Shown in pieces: positions 1-6,155 of a stretch of DNA of 8,604 nt. Both the position numbers and the translations under genes were made by a program. Source of the DNA: Chloroflexi bacterium UBA6265. GTDB lineage: Bacteria; Chloroflexota; Chloroflexia; Thermomicrobiales; UBA6265. The notes under the pieces were generated by a model. That model was not told the DNA's origin. It ran no database searches and saw only the letters and a list, made by a program, of their open reading frames with translations. Each line of letters begins with the position of its first letter. The first letter of the stretch is position 1. The stretch lies in assembly GCA_002440805.1 (NCBI GenBank), contig DJVD01000246.1, forward strand, positions 866 through 9,469, given 5' to 3'.

Positions 1-615
1 CATGGATGAGCGCACGTAGCGCGTGAGTTGCGCAGATGTAAACAACGCCAACACGGTGATGGGCATGATGCTCTGTTTCACCGCAATCTGCCATGTTGCC
101 GGATTGGAGTTGTAGATAAACGGTAACCATCCCAACTTGACGCTGAAGAGCAGGATGAGCAGCAGGCCGGAGAAGAAGGTCGGCACCGAGAAGCCGATGA
201 AGGCGAAGGTGGTGGAAATGTTGTCGAACCAGCTGTACTGCTTGATGGCCGAGATAACGCCGATCGGCACCGCAATAAACAGTCCGACAATGAAGGCGAC
301 CCCCGATATCTGCAGCGATGTCCACACCCTCGGCAGGATGTACTCCATCACTGGCACACGGCTGACAAAGCTGGTGCCCCAATCGAGATCAATGAAATAC
401 GACTTGGCCCATTTGAAGTACTGGATATACAGCGGATCGTCCAAACCGTAGCTCTCGCGAATGCGCTGCCGCACTTCGGGGGATACGTTTGGATTGGCCG
501 CAAGTTCACCCAAAGGATCACCAGGCGCCAGGAACAGAATCGAGTAAATGATGGCACTGATGGCCAACAAGGTGATGACCGAGATAATGCCTCGGCGAAT
601 TAGATATCGGCCCAC
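1..615 (-). CDS. DppB-type peptide ABC transporter permease, partial (C-terminus outside window)
   Basis: This is an inner-membrane permease subunit of a peptide/nickel-type (Dpp/Opp) ABC importer. It would pair with a DppC-like permease, two ATPases and a binding protein. The visible 205 codons begin MGRYLIRRG. A hydrophobic helix spans about residues 9-30 and is followed by the family motif PGDPL (31-35). A periplasmic segment has GLDDPLYIQYFKW (57-69) and DWGTS (78-82). Further helices lie at about 100-124, 134-160 and from 182. The permease core includes DN at 131-132 and SVPTFF (143-148). The family is usually 300-340 residues, so roughly the last 100-130, with the EAA loop that contacts the ATPase, lie left of the window. 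I chose GTG at 615 because GGAGGAG sits six bases upstream and the protein then starts like its relatives. An in-frame ATG at 630 would add five residues. The family is clear; the substrate is not. Confidence 0.93.
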   Translation of the reverse strand, partial: MGRYLIRRGIISVITLLAISAIIYSILFLAPGDPLGELAANPNVSPEVRQRIRESYGLDDPLYIQYFKWAKSYFIDLDWGTSFVSRVPVMEYILPRVWTSLQISGVAFIVGLFIAVPIGVISAIKQYSWFDNISTTFAFIGFSVPTFFSGLLLILLFSVKLGWLPFIYNSNPATWQIAVKQSIMPITVLALFTSAQLTRYVRSSM

Positions 616-621
616 AGGAGG

Positions 622-628
622 CTCCTCC
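622..628 (-). promoter_or_regulatory. Ribosome binding site supporting the GTG start of the permease
   Basis: The minus strand reads GGAGGAG here, six bases before GTG at 615. It overlaps the alternative in-frame ATG at 630, which itself has only a GGAG about ten bases upstream. The spacing favours GTG. Confidence 0.6.
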
Positions 629-722
629 ATACGTTGGCAGCTCCGTCCCCACCCGGAGGAGCGCTTACAGGTCGAATCAGCGAATACAACACAACCACCC
701 AATTCGGTGAATGGGTAACTGG

Positions 723-749
723 GGTCTCCCGGATCGATTTCCGAAGACC
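723..749 (-). promoter_or_regulatory. Hairpin in the putative permease leader
   Basis: The plus strand has GGTCT at 723-727 pairing with AGACC at 745-749. Inside it, CGGA (730-733) pairs with TCCG (740-743) around a six-base loop. A second stem, ACCCA (697-701) with TGGGT (712-716), lies between it and the permease. Both would fold in the leader of a minus-strand transcript. Neither has a T tract, so a terminator is unlikely and the role is unknown. Confidence 0.35.
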
Positions 750-812
750 TGGAGTGTAGCAGCGCAACTCACTATCCCGTGAGGCGCCGTTGCCTCGTTT
801 AGAGATTGCTTC

Positions 813-842
813 ATGGTATTTCTCTGCGCGCTATTCCGTCAA
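813..842 (-). promoter_or_regulatory. Candidate promoter for the permease
   Basis: On the minus strand TTGACG (842-837) matches the -35 consensus at five of six positions. It is followed after 18 bases by TACCAT (818-813), four of six matches to the -10 box. Transcription would start near 806. Just upstream is a perfect six-base inverted repeat, GTTCGT at 843-848 and ACGAAC at 863-868, which could be an operator. A second possible -10 is the extended motif TGC TACACT at 761-753. Confidence 0.35.
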
Positions 843-974
843 GTTCGTACGCAGCAATATGCACGAACCTGGACATGATTCAACCATCGCACAACCCACT
901 TCCTGGCCGCCTGTGCATGTTGACCAACCCGGTCTCCGACCCGCACCTGTCGGCAGGCTTGCGTGCGTGAATGT

Positions 975-983
975 TGCTACTAT
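975..983 (+). promoter_or_regulatory. Candidate extended -10 promoter for the M23 peptidase
   Basis: TGC TACTAT is an extended -10 box with four of six matches to TATAAT. No good -35 is present, as is usual for extended -10 promoters. Transcription would begin near 990 and leave a short leader that contains the AAGGAGG ribosome binding site at 1001-1007. Confidence 0.35.
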
Positions 984-1012
984 GAAGCGGTAATTCCTGG
1001 AAGGAGGCCCCT

Positions 1013-1948
1013 GTGATTTCCCGCCGTTCCCTACCTGGCCTGCCTGTGAGCCTGCTTTTGCTTCCCGCCCGTGCCCAGCCAGCGGCCCCGGAATGGGAAT
1101 TCCAGTTCCCTTTTGGCCTCCCCGATCGCATCCCCGGCGATGGCTGTTACGTACTGCATGGCTATGCCTGTGAAAACGCCCAATACTTCCCCGGCTTATG
1201 GCATACCGGCGAGAACTGGTATGTGCTTGGAGCCGATTCTGCCGGGGCGCTGGTGTATGCCGTGGCCGATGGCGAAGTGGTATATGCCGGTTACGACTAT
1301 CCGGGCCGGGTGGTGATAATCCGCCACGCCGATGACCTCTACTCGCAATACGGCCACCTCAATTTCGACCTGCCCGTAGTGGTTGGCCAGCAGGTAGAAC
1401 GAGGTGAGATGATCGGCACCGTGCTGCCGCGTGAGGCCCCCCGCAGCCATCTCCACTTTGAACTGCGTACCTTCTATACAACGCCAGAAGTGAATGGGGA
1501 TATGCCGCGCTACAGTTTCACGTGCGGACCAAACTGCCCACCCGGGCCAGGCTATTGGCCGATGGATGCGCCGGAACACCCCTCCGCGATGGGCTGGCGC
1601 AACCCGTTACACGTAATCACGCGGCGCATGGGGGTACCTGCCGCTGCCGAGGTGATGGTACCCACCGATAGCTGGAACCGGCTCTTTCTCTTTCCCGACC
1701 CTGGGGCCACCATTCATACCGAATCGATCATGCTCGCCGGTGGCACGCGCCTGCCGGTGCTGGAGATGGCTGCCGGCGAGGAAGCCAGCACCACGGTGGG
1801 TGCAGCCGCCACCTCGATCTGGTACCTGGTGGAGGTGCCTGGCATTGAGGACCCGCGCTGGTGCCCGGCCATTTCCCCCACCATGCAGGCGATCCAAACG
1901 AACGGGCAAACGACGTCGTTCGTCTTCAATCTCATCCCTATAATGTAG
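1013..1948 (+). CDS. Secreted M23-family peptidase with SH3-like C-terminal region
   Basis: This is probably an exported zinc peptidase of the LytM/M23 type, a family that cuts peptide cross-links of peptidoglycan. The GTG start follows AAGGAGG by five bases. Residues 1-21 form a signal peptide: basic ISRRS, a run of leucines, and ARA before the likely cut at 21/22. The peptidase domain covers about 60-155. H64 lies in the first motif, H115 in YGHL and H146/H148 in SHLHFE, which correspond to the family's His ligands and catalytic His residues. The usual motif HxxxD reads HTGEN here, so the second zinc ligand is N68 instead of Asp. Residues about 208-290 (WNRLFLFPDP, GGTRLPVLE, IWYLVEV) resemble a bacterial SH3-like domain, which could anchor the enzyme to the wall. 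The fold is well supported; catalytic activity is uncertain because of N68. Confidence 0.9.
   Translation: MISRRSLPGLPVSLLLLPARAQPAAPEWEFQFPFGLPDRIPGDGCYVLHGYACENAQYFPGLWHTGENWYVLGADSAGALVYAVADGEVVYAGYDYPGRVVIIRHADDLYSQYGHLNFDLPVVVGQQVERGEMIGTVLPREAPRSHLHFELRTFYTTPEVNGDMPRYSFTCGPNCPPGPGYWPMDAPEHPSAMGWRNPLHVITRRMGVPAAAEVMVPTDSWNRLFLFPDPGATIHTESIMLAGGTRLPVLEMAAGEEASTTVGAAATSIWYLVEVPGIEDPRWCPAISPTMQAIQTNGQTTSFVFNLIPIM
1939..1944 (+). promoter_or_regulatory. Candidate -10 box (TATAAT) ahead of L25
   Basis: A perfect TATAAT overlaps the last codons of the peptidase gene. The -35 region 16-18 bases upstream (around 1915-1922) has no TTGACA-like match, so this is a weak call. Transcription would start near 1951, giving an L25 leader of about 110 bases that includes both hairpins below. 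An alternative is the extended motif TGG TACACT at 1958-1966. Confidence 0.3.
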
Positions 1949-1949
1949 C

Positions 1950-1971
1950 GGTTGACATGGTACACTCAACC
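1950..1971 (+). promoter_or_regulatory. Small hairpin between peptidase and L25
   Basis: GGTTGA (1950-1955) is perfectly complementary to TCAACC (1966-1971) across a ten-base loop. It begins two bases after the peptidase stop. It could stabilise the 3' end of that mRNA or be the first element of the L25 leader. Confidence 0.3.
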
Positions 1972-2002
1972 ACGTTGCGCGCCATGGTGGCGCGGTGGTT
2001 TT
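1971..2002 (+). terminator. Probable rho-independent terminator of the M23 peptidase gene
   Basis: CGCGCCA (1978-1984) and TGGCGCG (1988-1994) form a perfect seven-base GC-rich stem with a three-base loop. CCAC at 1970-1973 and GTGG at 1995-1998 can extend it past a bulge. A short TTTT run follows at 1999-2002. The stem is good but the T tract is short, so it could instead be an attenuator in the L25 leader if that gene's promoter lies upstream of it. Confidence 0.5.
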
Positions 2003-2060
2003 GGTGTGCCTGACAGGGTAAACCCCAACCGCAAGCGTTTCAGGAAGTAGGAGATCACTC

Positions 2061-2729
2061 ATGGCTAATGAGTTGGTTCTGATGGCCGAGCCGCGGGAAG
2101 TTCACGGCAAAAAGGTCAAAACACTGCGTCGGCAGGGTCTTATCCCCGGTGTTGTGTACGGTCCGGTGGTCGATGGCACGGTCAGCGTGTCGGTCAACAG
2201 CCGCGATTTTAACAAGTTCTTCACGGCCCACGGCCACTCCACCATTTTCACGGTGAAGTGGGACGGAGGCAGTCAGCCCGTGCTGATTCGTGAAGTCCAG
2301 CGCGATCCGGTGCGCCAGGATATCCTGCACATCGATTTCTTCGCGCCGAATATGAAGGTCACACTCCGCCAGCATGTGGCTGTGAGCCTTCTGCACCCCG
2401 CCGATGTCAATGGCGGTATGCTGCAGCACGCACTCAACGAAATCGAAGTTGAAGCACTGCCGTCCGATCTCCCAAGCGAAATCCAGGTGGACGTGTCCGG
2501 CCTCACCAACATTGGTGATGTCCTGCATGTTAGCGACCTGAAGGCAATCGACAAGGTCACGTTCATCACCGATGAGCATGCCGTGATTGCTTCCATCGTT
2601 GCCGAGGCGGTTCAGGAAGAAGAGCCGGTCGAGGAAGAAGAAGGCGAAGTTGCCGAGGGCGAGGAAGGCGAAGAGTCTGCCGAGTCCGAGTCCGAGTCCC
2701 AGGACGAGGACGGCGGCTCGGACGAGTAA
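2061..2729 (+). CDS. rplY: 50S ribosomal protein L25, CTC/TL5 type
   Basis: This is a ribosomal protein that binds 5S rRNA in the large subunit; the long form is also known as general stress protein CTC or TL5. Residues 1-92 are the 5S-binding L25 domain, with KTLRRQGLIPGVVYG (20-34), the stretch VLIREVQRDPVRQDILHIDF (74-93) and conserved basic residues. Residues 94-184 form the second beta domain typical of CTC proteins, with LPSDLPSEIQVDVSGL (133-148). Residues 185-222 are a disordered acidic tail with 21 Asp/Glu of 38 and no Lys or Arg. The ATG follows AGGAG (2049-2053) by seven bases. The length, 222 residues, fits the two-domain family. The gene seems monocistronic, with hairpins on both sides. 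Identification is secure; only the tail is unusual in degree. Confidence 0.97.
   Translation: MANELVLMAEPREVHGKKVKTLRRQGLIPGVVYGPVVDGTVSVSVNSRDFNKFFTAHGHSTIFTVKWDGGSQPVLIREVQRDPVRQDILHIDFFAPNMKVTLRQHVAVSLLHPADVNGGMLQHALNEIEVEALPSDLPSEIQVDVSGLTNIGDVLHVSDLKAIDKVTFITDEHAVIASIVAEAVQEEEPVEEEEGEVAEGEEGEESAESESESQDEDGGSDE
2682..2699 (+). repeat. Three tandem GAGTCC hexamers in the L25 acidic tail
   Basis: Three exact head-to-tail copies of GAGTCC encode Glu-Ser pairs in the acidic tail. A short in-frame repeat like this can expand or contract by slippage without breaking the reading frame. Confidence 0.8.
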
Positions 2730-2758
2730 TCGTCTGGCCAAATCGTTCGTGGTATATA

Positions 2759-2790
2759 GAAGTGGTGGGATTCGTCCCACCACTTCCCTG
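2759..2790 (+). terminator. Strong hairpin with TTCG loop after L25, likely terminator
   Basis: GAAGTGGTGGGA (2759-2770) and TCCCACCACTTC (2775-2786) are perfectly complementary over 12 bases around a TTCG tetraloop, one of the most stable RNA loops. It starts 29 bases after the L25 stop. What follows is CCTGTTT, not a long T tract, so termination may be partial and let some transcripts reach the membrane-protein gene at 2817. It may also protect the L25 mRNA 3' end. Confidence 0.65.
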
Positions 2791-2803
2791 TTTAAGTTGG
2801 ATT

Positions 2804-2807
2804 GGAG
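2804..2807 (+). promoter_or_regulatory. Ribosome binding site that decides the start of the small membrane protein
   Basis: GGAG lies nine bases before ATG at 2817. The upstream in-frame TTG at 2802 overlaps this site and has no site of its own, so the ATG is preferred. Confidence 0.6.
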
Positions 2808-2816
2808 CGCCCACGC

Positions 2817-3014
2817 ATGCAGGATCCGGAATCAACCTCCACTGCCAAAACGATGATCACATTCGCAGTGGCAGCCGTGGCCCTGGTGCTGCTGATTCTG
2901 GCTACACAGGTCGAGATGCCATTACGGGCAATCCTGATTGCGATCGCCTTCAGCGATATCATCTTCCTTATACTCATGCAGCTTGGCCATATCCTCCCCG
3001 GCCGACGACGCTAA
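2817..3014 (+). CDS. Small two-helix membrane protein, function unknown
   Basis: This protein of 65 residues has no family I recognise. The first 11 residues are polar (MQDPESTSTAK). Two hydrophobic helices follow at about 13-31 (MITFAVAAVALVLLILATQ) and 36-58 (LRAILIAIAFSDIIFLILM), joined by a short turn with Glu33 and Pro35. A basic end, PGRRR, follows. The positive-inside rule suggests both termini face the cytoplasm. It sits 88 bases after L25 on the same strand, beyond the strong hairpin, and converges with the VOC gene 24 bases away. ATG at 2817 is chosen for its GGAG. The sequence composition and ribosome binding site support a real gene, but no function can be given. Confidence 0.7.
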   Translation: MQDPESTSTAKTMITFAVAAVALVLLILATQVEMPLRAILIAIAFSDIIFLILMQLGHILPGRRR

Positions 3015-3038
3015 TTCGCCGCCAACCGGGCTGGTAGC

Positions 3039-3824
3039 TTACATTTCGGCACCGCTGATGACGAAGAACGTTGCGCCAGAGGGATCCTGCAATTTGGCGA
3101 ACCGCCCCTGAGGCGAATCCACTGCTTCGGAAAGCACGGTACCGCCATGGTTCCGGGCGGTTTCCATCGCGGCATCCGTATCATCCACGATGAAATACAC
3201 CAACCAATGATTCGGCACACCCTCGGGCAACGACGCCGCAACGTCGAAAATACCCGCCTGAGGTTCGCCGTTAATGTTGAGCGTGGCATATCGGGCGTCG
3301 TCGCCCATTGGCATGTCCGTCAATTCGGCGGGCAACACTGCACTGTAGTAGGTCCCGGCGGCATCGAAATCGCGGGTATGGAGTTCGAACCAGCCCGGAA
3401 AGCCATGCTCACCAAACTTGTCGAATCCCCTGCGGGCTGCCGGCTGCCAAAGGCCGTAATTGGCACCGGTTACGTCAGTGGCGGATGCCATGGTTCCCTG
3501 GGTGGGAACCTCCATCGCCGGGGTGATCACCTGGCCGCCGTGTTCGGAAGCAGCCTGCAGTGAAGCCTCGGCATTTTCGGTGGCGAAGAAGGTCGACCAG
3601 GCGTTGATTTCCTCCGGCCCCATGTACTCGGCCGAATACTGCATGGCGCCGCCAACAACGGCTCCTCCAATAGAGACCATGTTGTAGTGGCCGAACTGTT
3701 CGCCCTGATCGGCAAACTCCCACCCGAAAAGGGCAGCGTAAAACGGCTTGACTGCGTCCAGATTGCCAACGGTCAAATCGACCCAGCAGGGGGCGCCGAA
3801 AACGGGTCCTTCAAATTTTGGCAT
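3039..3824 (-). CDS. VOC family (glyoxalase/bleomycin-resistance fold) protein, two tandem domains
   Basis: This cytosolic protein of 261 residues has two vicinal-oxygen-chelate domains. Domain 1 spans about 8-127: PCWVDLTVGNLDAVKPFYAA (12-31) and LFGWEF, ending in DVTGANYGLWQP. Domain 2 spans about 141-258: GWFELHTRDFDAAGTYY (144-160), ending in QDPSGATFFVIS. This is the architecture of the CFP30B/Rv0577-like group, whose members are linked to methylglyoxal or small-molecule binding; the actual substrate here is unknown. No obvious full set of metal ligands stands out. ATG at 3824 is chosen because AAGGAG lies six bases upstream. The frame stays open for 39 further codons upstream, but these are basic and unlike the family. 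It follows the helicase-associated gene by 92 bases on the same strand. Confidence 0.9.
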   Translation of the reverse strand: MPKFEGPVFGAPCWVDLTVGNLDAVKPFYAALFGWEFADQGEQFGHYNMVSIGGAVVGGAMQYSAEYMGPEEINAWSTFFATENAEASLQAASEHGGQVITPAMEVPTQGTMASATDVTGANYGLWQPAARRGFDKFGEHGFPGWFELHTRDFDAAGTYYSAVLPAELTDMPMGDDARYATLNINGEPQAGIFDVAASLPEGVPNHWLVYFIVDDTDAAMETARNHGGTVLSEAVDSPQGRFAKLQDPSGATFFVISGAEM

Positions 3825-3830
3825 CTTGTT

Positions 3831-3836
3831 CTCCTT
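3831..3836 (-). promoter_or_regulatory. Ribosome binding site that fixes the VOC protein start
   Basis: The minus strand reads AAGGAG, six bases before ATG at 3824. It rules out the longer frame, which would start inside the upstream leader. Confidence 0.8.
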
Positions 3837-3838
3837 AT

Positions 3839-3881
3839 GCATGGCCATGCGGCCAGTTATGAATGCACGGCAATGGTGCAT
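3839..3881 (-). promoter_or_regulatory. Two inverted repeats in the VOC gene leader
   Basis: GCATGGCCATGC (3839-3850) is a perfect 12-base palindrome directly upstream of the ribosome binding site. Next to it ATGCAC (3863-3868) pairs with GTGCAT (3876-3881) across seven bases. They could be an operator or mRNA hairpins controlling the VOC gene. There is no T tract, so a terminator for the preceding gene is not supported. I saw no good promoter between them. Confidence 0.35.
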
Positions 3882-3916
3882 CATGTCCGGAGATCGTGGC
3901 TTCTCGATTCTTGCGG

Positions 3917-6070
3917 TTACAGATCGGTGGCTTTCACCCATTGGCCCACATACCCAGCCTTGCGCAGGGTACGGGTAAGCTGCTGCTCCGTTTCGCCGGC
4001 ATCATCGCCTGCATCGGGCAGCATCACCATCACGGTGTCCTCGGACGAAGACACCAGCGTATACCCGGCCTCCTGGAGGATGCGGATGAGATCGTCCTTA
4101 CCGAGGTGAATATCCAGTTCCAGCGATACCGCCCGGCGCAACTTGACGCGCTTGTACCCGGCGGTCCATTCGCGCAGCTTGGTCTCCAGCGGATCCGGCA
4201 GCGGTGCCCCGCTCTGGTTCTGCAGATACTGGGTGATCTGCTGTAAATCAAAACCGGCACCCAGGGCGGCACCGATCGATTGCGACCGCATCCGATACAC
4301 GGCCTGGGGAGTAAGTTGCTCATTCTCGGCGAAGGCGGTGAGGCTCCAGATATGCAGTGGGGCCGGTCGTCGCAGGGTAATGAATCCCTCGTGGTTAATG
4401 GAAAGCACCGGGCCCGAGGTGGGATCAGGCGGCTGAGGGACGGCATCGATCTCGCGGGCAGCCATCACCGCAGCCGGTGTGACCCGCATGGCGATCCCCT
4501 GCTCACCCAGGCTCTGCGTTTCCACAAAGCCGAACCAGGAGAACGCGGTGACCAGTTCCACCTCGATCGCCGTGGCAATCGATCCACGTCGGGTGCGGGT
4601 TTCCGGCCGACCGGTGGCCACCTCGAAGAAATCGCCGAGGATGCTGAGGTCCTGCTCGGCGAGGCGAACGCTGGCATCGCGCACCATCACCCACTCTTCG
4701 GGATCGAGGCGGGCAACAGAAGTGAGCAATCGATGGCGGAACCGCACCCAATCGGCGGCGCGGATATCGATCTCGCCGGTTTCCCGGCCCTCAATCCAGG
4801 TTTCGGTGGCCAACCACTGCTGGCGCAGGCGCTCGGTTTGTTCGACAAAGCTCAATCCGCGCCACCAGCGGGCATTGCGACCAAGGATCGGCTTGATGGC
4901 GGCCTTCTCCATGCCCGGGGTACGTGGAGCGTGGTCCAGCGCGCCCACGGCAAGTCCGAGATGCAACAACGTGGCCGCGTATCCATCGGGTGGCACGCTA
5001 TCGCCATGAAACCACAAACGGCTATTGAGCATGCGCAACCAGTGCGTGGGGAGTTCCTGCCCGGGAATCCACACGGGCGGACCCTTGGCGGCAATTTCCC
5101 GCACGATGGTCATCAAGTCCCAGGCGAGCGCAAACGGATGTACCGGCTCCACCGGCGGCACGCTGCCATCTGGCAGGGTTTCGATCGGTGAGAGGGGTAT
5201 TTTCACCGGCACGGATTGCGGGTTGAGCAATTCTTCCGGAATGAACAGCGCCTGCGATCCATCCTCGAGCCAGGTGTGGTTCACCAACAGCGAGGATTCC
5301 AGTGCCTCCAGCGCGCCGCGCAAGCGATTCGTGTGTTCCACCGTGAGACCCAACGGGGCGTCCGCAATCGTCAGGCCCGCCTCTTCGACAATCTCGTCAA
5401 AGGGCTGCGGCCCGCTTTCGCCGCTCTTGCACATCACCTGCCAAATCGCCGATGCCGGTTGCTTGAGGTGGCCGATGACAGCGTCCATGCGTTCCGGCTT
5501 GGTAACGGCATCGAGAATCTCCGCGATCAGGTCCTGCCGACGCGAGATTCCCGGGCGGACACGGATGCCCCATTTGGTTGCGGTGGTTTCGATCTCGAAA
5601 TCGTCACGTAAATCGAGCTGGCGGCGCAGTGGGTAGCTGCTGATATCGCCCGCGGCGATTTCTTCCTCCACCCGGCGAAATAGCCCGGCGAGTTCGCCAG
5701 GCACGAACACGCGCGGCTGCTCGCCAAGGGGCAATTCCTGCATATCGCCTTCGCGGGCCAGGATAGCCCAGTGGAAGAGTTCGGCCGCAGCGATATGGGT
5801 CGTATCTTCATCGATACCGATAGCGGCGGCCAGTTCGGCGATAGTGAGCGATTTGGCCCCTTCCGGCACCAGGGCGTGCAGAATGGCGCGTTGCGTATTG
5901 TTGAGACGCAGCCAAACGGATCGCACGGCCCTGATATCGGTCATCACCTGATAAATGCGACCGATGTGCTGGTGCGAATCGGGGCCGAACACCGAGACCC
6001 GCCAGAGCGAGGCGATGCGTGCGCGCTGATCATCGGATCGCGCATGCAGGCGCCCCAGCAGGTTTCGCAT
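3917..6070 (-). CDS. Helicase-associated (XPB/Ssl2-like, Helicase_C_3) protein without motor domains
   Basis: This protein of 717 residues resembles the N-terminal accessory part of bacterial XPB helicases. That region occurs in mycobacteria as a separate protein next to XPB (Rv0862c beside Rv0861c, from memory). Residues about 45-135 look like winged-helix segments (NNTQRAILHALVPEG, LTIAELAAAIGIDEDT). The middle, 150-545, is helical with several W-rich stretches (RWWRGLSF at 401-408). Residues about 553-680 carry the Helicase_C_3 pattern: GPVLSINHEGFITLRRPAP, LTAFAENEQ, TPQAVYRMRSQSIGAALGAG, and a C-terminal LREW. There is no Walker A or DExH motif, so it cannot be a helicase alone. It probably acts in DNA repair or transcription with a partner encoded elsewhere. 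The ATG follows GAAGGAG by eight bases. The frame is intact and the family call is good; the role is inferred. Confidence 0.85.
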   Translation of the reverse strand: MRNLLGRLHARSDDQRARIASLWRVSVFGPDSHQHIGRIYQVMTDIRAVRSVWLRLNNTQRAILHALVPEGAKSLTIAELAAAIGIDEDTTHIAAAELFHWAILAREGDMQELPLGEQPRVFVPGELAGLFRRVEEEIAAGDISSYPLRRQLDLRDDFEIETTATKWGIRVRPGISRRQDLIAEILDAVTKPERMDAVIGHLKQPASAIWQVMCKSGESGPQPFDEIVEEAGLTIADAPLGLTVEHTNRLRGALEALESSLLVNHTWLEDGSQALFIPEELLNPQSVPVKIPLSPIETLPDGSVPPVEPVHPFALAWDLMTIVREIAAKGPPVWIPGQELPTHWLRMLNSRLWFHGDSVPPDGYAATLLHLGLAVGALDHAPRTPGMEKAAIKPILGRNARWWRGLSFVEQTERLRQQWLATETWIEGRETGEIDIRAADWVRFRHRLLTSVARLDPEEWVMVRDASVRLAEQDLSILGDFFEVATGRPETRTRRGSIATAIEVELVTAFSWFGFVETQSLGEQGIAMRVTPAAVMAAREIDAVPQPPDPTSGPVLSINHEGFITLRRPAPLHIWSLTAFAENEQLTPQAVYRMRSQSIGAALGAGFDLQQITQYLQNQSGAPLPDPLETKLREWTAGYKRVKLRRAVSLELDIHLGKDDLIRILQEAGYTLVSSSEDTVMVMLPDAGDDAGETEQQLTRTLRKAGYVGQWVKATDL

Positions 6071-6110
6071 GATCGTCTCTCCTTCGCCAGAAGGGTATGC
6101 AAACGGAAGA

Positions 6111-6138
6111 ATCGTATATCAGCAGTTTAACAGACCAA
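6111..6138 (-). promoter_or_regulatory. Weak candidate promoter for the helicase-associated gene
   Basis: On the minus strand TTGGTC (6138-6133) and TACGAT (6116-6111) are 16 bases apart. They give three and four matches to the consensus boxes. Transcription would start near 6104, with a leader of about 34 bases holding the ribosome binding site. The gap after the phosphofructokinase gene is only 85 bases and holds no terminator, so read-through is also likely. Confidence 0.28.
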
Positions 6139-6155
6139 CCGGCGAAGCATGCAGC

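Larger units (their letters stand above)
616..1012. other. Divergent intergenic region between permease and M23 peptidase
   Basis: This stretch of 397 bases holds no convincing gene; the short open frames in it have no family resemblance and no good start. It contains candidate promoters for both neighbours and several short inverted repeats, at 697-716, 723-749, 781-796 and 843-868. If the minus-strand promoter at 813-842 is real, the permease mRNA would have a structured leader of about 190 bases. I recognised no riboswitch or T-box consensus. Confidence 0.6.

Noticed and set aside
880..1131. Short minus-strand frame of 83 codons in the divergent region
   Set aside because: It overlaps the peptidase signal peptide, has no good ribosome binding site and no family resemblance.
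1952..1957. Perfect TTGACA as a -35 box for L25
   Set aside because: At 16-18 bases downstream there is only TTGCGC-like sequence, and the hexamer is part of a hairpin arm.
1607..2783. Minus-strand open frames of 151 and 242 codons across the peptidase end and L25
   Set aside because: They oppose genes with clear families; the L25 shadow is full of Leu/Phe/Gly runs arising from the acidic tail codons.
3825..3941. N-terminal extension of 39 residues on the VOC protein
   Set aside because: It is basic, unlike the family, and contains the strong AAGGAG site and palindromes that mark the leader of the ATG at 3824.
4280..5191. Long open frame of about 300 codons on the plus strand opposite the helicase-associated gene
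   Set aside because: It is antisense to a full-length family-matching gene, has no recognisable family, and has the odd His/Gly/Arg-rich makeup of an opposite-strand shadow frame.
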